A DNA stretch of 35,306 nt from Smithella sp. (lineage in GTDB: Bacteria > Desulfobacterota > Syntrophia > Syntrophales > Smithellaceae): the NCBI GenBank assembly GCA_030018675.1, contig JASEHT010000005.1:1-35306 (forward strand). The letters are read 5' to 3'. The notes beneath the pieces are model-generated. The model was given only the letters and a program-made list of their open reading frames with translations. It did no database searches and was not told the DNA's origin. The translations under genes and the position numbers were made by a program. Positions 9,113 to 16,904 of this stretch are shown here, piece by piece (within the stretch, counting starts at the first letter, position 1; every line of letters starts with the position of its first letter).

Positions 9113-11470
9113 CTATTCCCGGCGTTTGGTTTCCATCTCTTTCAGCTTTTTCCGAGCCTTGACGTTGCCCTGTTCGGCGGCCTTGCGAAACCATTTAATC
9201 GCTTCGGTGGAGTTCTGTTCGACAAAGATGCCGTCCAGATATAAATCCCCGAGCCAGTTCTGGGAGTCTTCATGCCCCTGTTCGGCGGCCTTGGAAAACC
9301 ATTTGACGGCCTCGACAACATTTTTTTCGACACCTTCGCCATAGAAATATTTCACGCCAAGATTATACTGAGCCTCCACGTCCTCCTGTTCGGCGGCTTT
9401 GGAAAACCATTTAATGGCTTCCTGAAAATTCTGTTCGACACCCGTGCCTTCCTGATACAGGATGGCGATATTCATTTGAGCCCTGGTATCTTCCTGCTCG
9501 GCGGCTTTGAGGAACCATTGAGCCGCTTCGACATAATCCTGCGGGACACCCAGGCCGTCCTGATACAGCACGCCCAGATTGAATTGCGCGGTCGGATTTC
9601 CCTGTTGGGCCGCTTTAAGATACCACTTGGCCGCCTCGGCGTCATTCTGCTCAACGCCTTCTCCCTGCTGATACATCCAGGCCAGATTAAACTGCGATTT
9701 CATGTCTTCCTGTTGCGCGGCCTCAAGGAACCATTTCAGCGCTTCGGCATCATTCTGTTCGACCCCATCACCCCTTTGATACATAACGCCCAGATTGTAT
9801 TGGGCGCTGGATATCCCCTGTGCGGCCGCTTTGAGAAACCATTGAGCCGCTTCGGCATAATCCTGTGGGACGCCCAGACCGTCCTGATACATTATGCCCA
9901 GATTAAACTGTGCTCCCGCCTGTCCGAGTGAGGCTGCCTTGTGAAACCACTTGACCGCTTCGGCATCGTTTTGTTCCACGCCTTTCCCTTTATTATACAT
10001 GCTGCCGATCCAGTGCTGGGCATCCGCATTTCCCTGCCGGCCAGCCTTGAGGAACCATTTGACCGCTTCGGCATCGTCTTTTTCGGCGCCTTGGCCGTTG
10101 TAATATGTCAGTCCCATATTAAATTGGGCGTTCGCATCTCCTTGCTCGGCCGCCCGAAGATACCATTTGAATGATTCGGCATCATTCTGATCGACACCGA
10201 TGCCCGCCTTATAGAACATGCCCATGATATTCTGGGCGTTGACATCTCCCTGTTCGGCGGCCTTGAGAAACCATTGCGCCGCTTCGGCATAATCCTGCGG
10301 GACGCCCAGACCGTCCTGATACATCACGCCCAGGTTGAATTGCGCGGCCGGATTTCCCTGTGCCGCCGCTTTCAAAAACCAATGCGCCGCCTCGGCATCG
10401 TTTCTGGAAACACATTCTCCTTCCTGATACATGATTCCCAAATTGAAGTGAGCCGTCGCGTCTTCCTGCTCCGCCGCTTTCAGCAACCATTTTACCGCCT
10501 CGGCATCGTTCTGTTCAACGCCGTTACCTTCCTTATACATCATGCCCAGAAAAGCTTGCGCGTAAGCCTGTCCCTGTTCCGCAGCGTTGAGATACCACTC
10601 GGCCGCCGACATATCTTTCTGATCAGGGTGATCTTCTTCAATGTTTCCATTGGCTTGTTGAACGTCGGCGTGTTGGAGTGAGACGGGTTGGGAAGGCGGC
10701 AATTCGCTTTCGTCATCTTCTTCTTCCGGAACTTCCAGTATATCCAGCACGCTCTGGGCATCGGTGTTGCCCTGTTCGGCTGCCTTGCGATACCATTTTG
10801 CGGCCTCTTTTTCATCCTGAGGAACGCCTTTACCTTCTATATACAGCATGCCCATGATATTCTGGGCTTCCGAGTCTCCTTGTTCGGCCGCCCTGCGATA
10901 CCATTTTGCGGCTTCGGCATCATCCTTCGGAATGAATGTGCCGTCGCGATAGATGCCTGCGAGCCAGACCTGAGCTTCCATATTGCCGTTTTCAGCCGCC
11001 TTGCGATACCACTTCACGGCTTCGGCAAAGTCCTGTGTGACACCTTCACCGTTATGGTACATCCATCCCAGATATAATTGAGCGTCGGGATTTCCCTGCT
11101 GTGCCGATTCGCGATACCATCTGGCCGCTTCGGTATCGATCTGTGGCACGCCTTTCCCTTCCTGATACATCCAGGCCAGGTTTAACTGAGCGTCCGCCTG
11201 GCCCTTTTCCGCCGCTTTGAGAAACCATTTCGCGGCTTTATAGTAGTCCTGCGGCACGCCTTTTCCGTCTTTGTAAATGATTCCCATCATGGTCAGCGCA
11301 TAAGCATTCTTTTGCTGCGCCGCCTTGCGATACCACTTTATCGCTTCAGCATCATCCTGCGGCACGCCTTTCCCTTCCTGATACATCCAGGCCAGGTCCA
11401 ACTGGGCATCGGTGTCTCCCCGTTCGGCCGCTTCCAGCATGTCCGTTAAAGATTCTTCATTTTTATTCAT
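9113..11470 (-). CDS. Sel1-like repeat protein (785 aa)
   Basis: 15-aa N-cap + 6 repeats + one repeat carrying a 30-aa acidic insertion + 13 repeats + 20-aa C-cap = 785 aa; consensus AEQGNAxAQxNLGxMYxxGxGVxQDxAEAxKWxxKA; no evident signal peptide. Confidence 0.93.
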   Translation of the reverse strand: MNKNEESLTDMLEAAERGDTDAQLDLAWMYQEGKGVPQDDAEAIKWYRKAAQQKNAYALTMMGIIYKDGKGVPQDYYKAAKWFLKAAEKGQADAQLNLAWMYQEGKGVPQIDTEAARWYRESAQQGNPDAQLYLGWMYHNGEGVTQDFAEAVKWYRKAAENGNMEAQVWLAGIYRDGTFIPKDDAEAAKWYRRAAEQGDSEAQNIMGMLYIEGKGVPQDEKEAAKWYRKAAEQGNTDAQSVLDILEVPEEEDDESELPPSQPVSLQHADVQQANGNIEEDHPDQKDMSAAEWYLNAAEQGQAYAQAFLGMMYKEGNGVEQNDAEAVKWLLKAAEQEDATAHFNLGIMYQEGECVSRNDAEAAHWFLKAAAQGNPAAQFNLGVMYQDGLGVPQDYAEAAQWFLKAAEQGDVNAQNIMGMFYKAGIGVDQNDAESFKWYLRAAEQGDANAQFNMGLTYYNGQGAEKDDAEAVKWFLKAGRQGNADAQHWIGSMYNKGKGVEQNDAEAVKWFHKAASLGQAGAQFNLGIMYQDGLGVPQDYAEAAQWFLKAAAQGISSAQYNLGVMYQRGDGVEQNDAEALKWFLEAAQQEDMKSQFNLAWMYQQGEGVEQNDAEAAKWYLKAAQQGNPTAQFNLGVLYQDGLGVPQDYVEAAQWFLKAAEQEDTRAQMNIAILYQEGTGVEQNFQEAIKWFSKAAEQEDVEAQYNLGVKYFYGEGVEKNVVEAVKWFSKAAEQGHEDSQNWLGDLYLDGIFVEQNSTEAIKWFRKAAEQGNVKARKKLKEMETKRRE

Positions 11471-14400
11471 AGCTCATATTCCGTGTGTAAAACATTAACC
11501 ATTGAAATTAATATGCTCCGAGTAATCATTATATTATCACATTATTGGGAGGAGAATATATCTATTTGTTCATTCCCGGTTTTATGTCTTTGTGGAAGTC
11601 AGGACTTTTTATCTTTCATTTTGTTAAGCCTGAGTTGCGCGGTGGCGTGTCCCAGTCCGGCCGCCTTGCCGTACCATTTTCGGGCTTCCTCATTGTTCTG
11701 CTCTACTCCCAGACCGTCCTGAAACATCCCTCCCAGATAAAACTGGGCAACAACAATTCCTCGATGACACATGGCGGTCAGATTATTCAGGGCGGTTTCG
11801 TGGCCTTGTTCCGCGGCTTTTCTGTACCACTTTGCCGCCTCTTCATTATCCGGAGGCATTCCTTCGCCTTCTTCATAAATCAAACCCAGCGTAAATTGCG
11901 CAACGGAATTTCCTCTGTTGCCCATTTCAATCAGATTGTTCAGCGCGTCTTCATCTCCATGGCGGATCGCTTTGCGGTACCATTGGACCGCCTCGCTGGT
12001 GTCCTGTTTGACGCCCTGGCCTTTTTCATAAATCAAGCCGAGCGTGAACTGGGCATTGATATCTTCTTTTCCCGCGGCCTTCAAAAACCATTTCACGGCC
12101 TCTTGATCGTCCTGCGCAACGCCTTCGCCGTTTTTGTACATCAACCCCAGGTTATACTGAGCTTGTTCGTTTTCCTGTTCGGCCGCCAATCGATACCATT
12201 TTACGGCTTCGTCGTAATTCCGCGGAACGCCTGTGCCATTGTAGCAGAGAACGCCGAGATTGTTTTGGGCGTCGGCGTTTCCCTGCTCGGCGGCCAGTCG
12301 AAACCACTTGGCTGTTTCGGTGTCATTTCTGGACACGCCTTTTTCATTCAGGAACATAATGCCGAGATTGTTTTGGGCGCCGGCGTCTCCCTGTTCGGCG
12401 GCTTTGAGCAACCATTTCACGGCTTCATCATCACTTTGCTCCACCCCCTCACCGTTTTTATACATCAGGGCGAGATTGTTCCGGGCACGGGTGTTGCCCG
12501 ACTCCGCCGCTTTGAGGAACCATTTCGCCGCTTCGGCGTAATCCTGCTCAACGCCTTCTCCGTTCCGATAGACGATACCGAGATTGTTCATCGCCGTGGT
12601 ATTCCCCTGTCCGGCGGCCTTGAGGAACCATTGTAAGGCTTCGGTGTCGTCCTGAGCAACGCCTTTGCCCGTTTTGTACTTCACCCCAAGATTGCATTGG
12701 GCGTTGGCGTTTCCTTGTTCGGCGGCTTTGATGTACCAGCTTGCGGCTTCAGTATCATTCTGCGGAACACCTTGAGCGGCATCATATTTTAATCCCAGGT
12801 TGAATTGTGCGTTGACATTTCCCTGCTCGGCAGCCTTGAGAAACCATGATACGGATTCGTCATCGCTTTGCAAGACGCCCAATCCGTTTTGATACATTTC
12901 ACCCAGATTAAGCTGAGCGATATCGTTGCCTCTTGCGGCCATATCAATCAGATGAGTGAGCGCATCGGCATTTCCCTGCACGACGGCCTGACGATGCCAT
13001 TGGATTGCCTCATCCTCATCCTGTTGGAGTCCCTGGCCCTTTTCATACTTAACGGCCAGATTAAATTGCGCTTCGGCATTCCCCTGTTCGGCGGCAAGAC
13101 GATACCATTTGACTGCTTCTGAGTGATCCTGCGGAACGCCTTCGCCCTGCTCATACTGCATGGCCAGATTGAACTGGGCGAATGCGTGACCATCTTCCGC
13201 CGCCAGGCGATACCATTTTGCGGCTTCGGCGTCATCCTGTGCCACCACTTTCCCCTTCTGATGCATCAATCCCAAATGGTACCGGGCGTTGGCGTCTTCC
13301 GCCTCGGCGGCTTTGAGAAACCATTTCGCGGCTTCGGCGTCATCCTGCGCCACCCCTTTTCCGTTTTTGTACATCAGTCCCAGATGATAGCAGGCGCCGG
13401 TATCTCCCTGTTCGGCGGCGCCGCGATACCATTGTGCCGCTTCGGCATAATCCTGCGGGAACCCCCGGCCTTCCTGATGCATTTCCGCAAAAAGGATTTG
13501 GGCATAGGTATTGCCGTGCCGGGCGGCCTTGTGCAGCCATTTTGCCGCTTCGGCGTCCTCCTGTGATACGCCTTCTCCTCTGCGGTACATCAAACCGAGA
13601 TGGATATACGCGCGCGCATCTCCCTGTTCGGCGGCCTTGCGAAACCAGTGCGCCGCCTTTTCATCATCCGCGCCGGCGCCTTCACCGTGATAATACTGCC
13701 ATGCCAGTTTATACTGCGCCTCGGCGCTGCCTTGTCCGGCGGCACATTGCAGCCACTTGACTGCTTCGGCATCGTCCTGTAAAACCCCCGTTCCTTCCTG
13801 ATAGATTTCAGCCAGAGTGGTTTGGGCGGTTACATTTCCCTTGTGGCTCATGACCATCAGATTATTCAGCGCCGCCGAATCTCCCCGCTGTGCCGATTGG
13901 ACAAAACAGGCGAGCGCTTCCGCATCATTCTGCTGAACGCCTTCGCCCTTATAATATTTTACGCCCAGATTACATAAAGCGCTCACTTTTCCTTGTCCGG
14001 CGGCACATTGCAGCCACTTGACCGCTTCGACATCATCCCGCTCGACGCCTTCGCCTTTTTCATACAGCACGGCCAGCTGAAGCTGCGCGTCTGAAATATC
14101 CTGATCGGCCGCCAGGCGAAACCAGGTCGCGGCTTCAGCGTCATCCCGCGCAACGCCTGTGCCTTCATGGTACATCAGCCCCAGCAAATACTGTGCTTGC
14201 GCGATTCCCCGCTCGGCGGCCATGCGAAACCATTTCAGTGCTTCCTCTTCGTCATGAGGAACGCCTTCTCCGTTACGGCACATCCATCCGAGCTGATACT
14301 GGGCGTCGGGGTTTCCTTTTCCGGCGGCTTTCCGGTACCATTTTGCCGCTTCGAAATAATCCCGGGGAAGGCCACTTCCTTCCCGGTACATTTCCGCCAA

Positions 14401-16095
14401 AATGCTTTGAGCGTACGTATTATCCAGCTGCGCCGCCTTCTGATACCATTGGACAGCCTGAGCGAGATCCCGGGGGACGCCCTTGCCTTCCTGGTACATC
14501 AATGCGAGATTCATCTGGGCGAAAACATTTTCCTGCTCGGCCGCCAGGCGAAACCATTTCGCGGCTTCGGCATCATCCTGAACAACACCTTTCCCGTTGC
14601 GATACAGCCATCCCAGATGATACTGGGCGTCGGCGCTTCCTTTTCCCGACGCCTTGCGGTACCATTTTTCAGCTTCCGCGAAATCCTGCGGGACGCCTTC
14701 TCCGGCATGATACATCGCTCCCAGATAGAACTGCGCTTCGGCAAAGTCCTGCACCGCGGATTTCCGGAACCATTTTGCGGCTTCAGCATCGTCAAGAGGA
14801 AATCCGTCACCCTTGATGTACATCAAGCCCAGATAAAATTGCGCATCGGCCAGATCCTGTTTTGCCGCTTTGCTGTACCATTTCACCGCTTCGGCATAAT
14901 CCTGCGGGAAAATTTTGCCTTCTTCATGCATCCGTCCGATATTGAACTGAGCGACGGCGCTGCCTTTTTCGCTCATGGACTTCAGACTCTTTAACGCCTT
15001 AGTGTCTCCCTGTTCCGCCGCCTTGCGGTACCACTTTGCCGCTTCAGCGTCGTCTTGAGCAACATAGTTCCCTTTGTGATACATTTCTCCGAGACTTCGC
15101 TGCGCCTTGGTGTCGCCCTGTTTTGCCGCCTTGTGGTACCATTTCACCGCTTCCGTAAAATTCTGCGGCACACCGTTGCCGAAGGAATACATCGATCCCA
15201 GATTGAATTGCGCCTTCGCATCCCCTTGTTTGGCGGCCTTTCGGTACCATTTTGAAGCTTCCGCATAATCCTGCGGGACGCCCTTGCCGTTCTCATATTT
15301 CACGCCGAGACTGTTTTGAGCGTTCGCGTCTCCCTGTTCGGCGGCTTTGCGAAACCAATTGACGGCCTCCGTGTCATTCTTTGGCACGCCGTCTCCCTGT
15401 TCAAAGATCAGCCCCAGCGCAAATTGTGCCTCCGCATCTCCCTGTTCGGCGGCCTTGCGAAACCAGTTGGCGGCTTCCCTGTCATCTTTGGCCACGCCCC
15501 GGCCTTCTTTGTATAGCAAGCCGAGTTTATACTGCGCTGAAGCAAGCCCCTGTTCCGCCGCTTTGCTGTACCATTTCACCGCTTCGGCATAATCCTGCGG
15601 GAGATCCTCGCCGCTGTGGTATCTCGAACCAAAGTTGTACTGGGCCAGTGCGTCCCCGTTTTCAGCTTCTTTTCCGTACCATTTCATGGCTTCGGCATGA
15701 TCCTGCTCGACGCCTTTGCCGTTATCGTACATCCATCCCAGTGTGTTCTGCGCGATCGTGTTTCCCTGTTCGGCGGCCTTGCGGTACCATGTTGCGGCTT
15801 CAACATCATCCTGTCCGACGCCGTTTCCATGGTGATACATGGCTCCCAGATGTACCTGGGCGGCGACATTTCCCTGCTCGGCGGCCTTGCAAAGCCACTT
15901 GATCGCTTCATCATGATCAGGCGCAACGCCTTCTCCGGCATGGTACATTAATCCCAGATTGAATTGCGCCTCCGCGACATCCTGTTCGGCCGCTTTACGA
16001 AACCATTGGAGCGCCTCGTCATCATCCTGCGGAATTTCTTCACCGTGCCGGTGCATCAAACCGAGATGGCACTGTGCCTCCGCGTTTCCCTGGTC
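9140..16095 (-). repeat. 108-bp coding tandem repeat array (Sel1 units) across two genes, interrupted by the 11471-11598 intergenic gap
   Basis: 36-codon periodicity visible in both proteins; recurring DNA motif such as 'gcggccttgcgataccatttygcsgcttcggcatcatcctgcggracgcc'. Confidence 0.9.
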
Positions 16096-16140
16096 GGCCG
16101 CTTCATGGATTTCTGCTAAAGAGAGTTTTTTGATGTCCAT
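11599..16140 (-). CDS. giant Sel1-like repeat protein (1513 aa)
   Basis: 15-aa N-cap + 39 full 36-aa Sel1 repeats + five 15-aa half-repeat insertions + 19-aa C-cap = 1513 aa exactly; no evident signal peptide or TM. Confidence 0.93.
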   Translation of the reverse strand: MDIKKLSLAEIHEAADQGNAEAQCHLGLMHRHGEEIPQDDDEALQWFRKAAEQDVAEAQFNLGLMYHAGEGVAPDHDEAIKWLCKAAEQGNVAAQVHLGAMYHHGNGVGQDDVEAATWYRKAAEQGNTIAQNTLGWMYDNGKGVEQDHAEAMKWYGKEAENGDALAQYNFGSRYHSGEDLPQDYAEAVKWYSKAAEQGLASAQYKLGLLYKEGRGVAKDDREAANWFRKAAEQGDAEAQFALGLIFEQGDGVPKNDTEAVNWFRKAAEQGDANAQNSLGVKYENGKGVPQDYAEASKWYRKAAKQGDAKAQFNLGSMYSFGNGVPQNFTEAVKWYHKAAKQGDTKAQRSLGEMYHKGNYVAQDDAEAAKWYRKAAEQGDTKALKSLKSMSEKGSAVAQFNIGRMHEEGKIFPQDYAEAVKWYSKAAKQDLADAQFYLGLMYIKGDGFPLDDAEAAKWFRKSAVQDFAEAQFYLGAMYHAGEGVPQDFAEAEKWYRKASGKGSADAQYHLGWLYRNGKGVVQDDAEAAKWFRLAAEQENVFAQMNLALMYQEGKGVPRDLAQAVQWYQKAAQLDNTYAQSILAEMYREGSGLPRDYFEAAKWYRKAAGKGNPDAQYQLGWMCRNGEGVPHDEEEALKWFRMAAERGIAQAQYLLGLMYHEGTGVARDDAEAATWFRLAADQDISDAQLQLAVLYEKGEGVERDDVEAVKWLQCAAGQGKVSALCNLGVKYYKGEGVQQNDAEALACFVQSAQRGDSAALNNLMVMSHKGNVTAQTTLAEIYQEGTGVLQDDAEAVKWLQCAAGQGSAEAQYKLAWQYYHGEGAGADDEKAAHWFRKAAEQGDARAYIHLGLMYRRGEGVSQEDAEAAKWLHKAARHGNTYAQILFAEMHQEGRGFPQDYAEAAQWYRGAAEQGDTGACYHLGLMYKNGKGVAQDDAEAAKWFLKAAEAEDANARYHLGLMHQKGKVVAQDDAEAAKWYRLAAEDGHAFAQFNLAMQYEQGEGVPQDHSEAVKWYRLAAEQGNAEAQFNLAVKYEKGQGLQQDEDEAIQWHRQAVVQGNADALTHLIDMAARGNDIAQLNLGEMYQNGLGVLQSDDESVSWFLKAAEQGNVNAQFNLGLKYDAAQGVPQNDTEAASWYIKAAEQGNANAQCNLGVKYKTGKGVAQDDTEALQWFLKAAGQGNTTAMNNLGIVYRNGEGVEQDYAEAAKWFLKAAESGNTRARNNLALMYKNGEGVEQSDDEAVKWLLKAAEQGDAGAQNNLGIMFLNEKGVSRNDTETAKWFRLAAEQGNADAQNNLGVLCYNGTGVPRNYDEAVKWYRLAAEQENEQAQYNLGLMYKNGEGVAQDDQEAVKWFLKAAGKEDINAQFTLGLIYEKGQGVKQDTSEAVQWYRKAIRHGDEDALNNLIEMGNRGNSVAQFTLGLIYEEGEGMPPDNEEAAKWYRKAAEQGHETALNNLTAMCHRGIVVAQFYLGGMFQDGLGVEQNNEEARKWYGKAAGLGHATAQLRLNKMKDKKS

Positions 16141-16164
16141 ACAAAATATTATTCAGAAAAAATT

Positions 16165-16485
16165 TTACTTCCGATCAGTATTCCCTAGGTGTGTTTTGAC
16201 GGTCTTGAAAGCGATGTCTGCGTCTCTGGTAAAAAGCCACCATTGGGGTTTTGTCGTGTGAGGACCCTTCTCTTGATCGCGCCCGCGGCAATAAAACCAG
16301 TGACCGAAGCGCTCGATAGTAACAAATGGATGGTTGCCGGTGCAAAGAATCGAACACGGACGGATTTCTTTGAAAAAAATTGTTTCGTCCGGCACTTCTT
16401 CATTGGCCATGTCTTCCGGTAATTCAATGTGAGAAACATCAATTCCTTCGGCCTCTTTCTTATCCAGCCACTTTGAAATCTTCAT
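16165..16485 (-). CDS. hypothetical protein (106 aa)
   Basis: Complete ORF directly upstream of and co-directional with the giant Sel1 gene (24-nt gap); MKISKWLDKKEAEGIDVSHIELPEDMANEEVPDETIFFKEIRPCSIL... Confidence 0.6.
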   Translation of the reverse strand: MKISKWLDKKEAEGIDVSHIELPEDMANEEVPDETIFFKEIRPCSILCTGNHPFVTIERFGHWFYCRGRDQEKGPHTTKPQWWLFTRDADIAFKTVKTHLGNTDRK

Positions 16486-16499
16486 TTTTCCTCATGTCG

Positions 16500-16748
16500 T
16501 TAAAAAATAGGCTGATGGGATTTTTTGCCGTAAACCCGTTCATACGCTTTACAAAAAGGACAAAGGTTCCCTTCGATTTTTTTCACAAACCAGAATGCCG
16601 CGCCTTTTTGCTGCTTGCGGGCGTGTTTACACACGGGACAGGTCAGACAGAACTTTGCCATTTTGCGATCTCTTTCAGAAACTTTAGGTTTTTGCGATGG
16701 AGCTTTTGCTTTCACTTTTGACTTCGCTTTGGATTTCACTTTTGCCAT
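16500..16748 (-). CDS. small basic zinc-ribbon-like protein (82 aa)
   Basis: MAKVKSKAKSKVKAKAPSQKPK... CLTCPVCKHARKQ... NLCPFCKAYERVYGKK: Lys-rich N-terminus plus paired Cys motifs; AAAGGA SD upstream of this ATG (ORF track extends to 16808). Confidence 0.65.
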   Translation of the reverse strand: MAKVKSKAKSKVKAKAPSQKPKVSERDRKMAKFCLTCPVCKHARKQQKGAAFWFVKKIEGNLCPFCKAYERVYGKKSHQPIF

Positions 16749-16904
16749 TGATTGATTTCCTTTGCGGGCGCCGGTTGCGCCATGAAAATTTTGAAACGAG
16801 TATATCAATATGAATTTTATGTGTCAAAGTACTTTATCGATGATTTCATATGGCGGAAATTCACAATAATGTAGTATAAGGAAGACGGGGAGATTTGTAT
16901 ATGT

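Noticed and set aside
11545-12636. Long plus-strand ORFs across the Sel1 arrays (e.g. 11545-12636 363 aa, 14167-14994 275 aa, 9272-9931 219 aa, 13123-13566)
   Set aside because: They are antisense to the Sel1 genes and show the same 36-residue periodicity (..FGIILRDAQTVLIHHAQVELRGRISL..), the expected by-product of repetitive codon usage keeping an antisense frame open; no SD or independent family signal.
9113-16140. Regular 108-bp repeats considered as CRISPR or a non-coding satellite
   Set aside because: Units are contiguous, diverged, in frame and encode a clear Sel1 consensus; there are no unique spacers.
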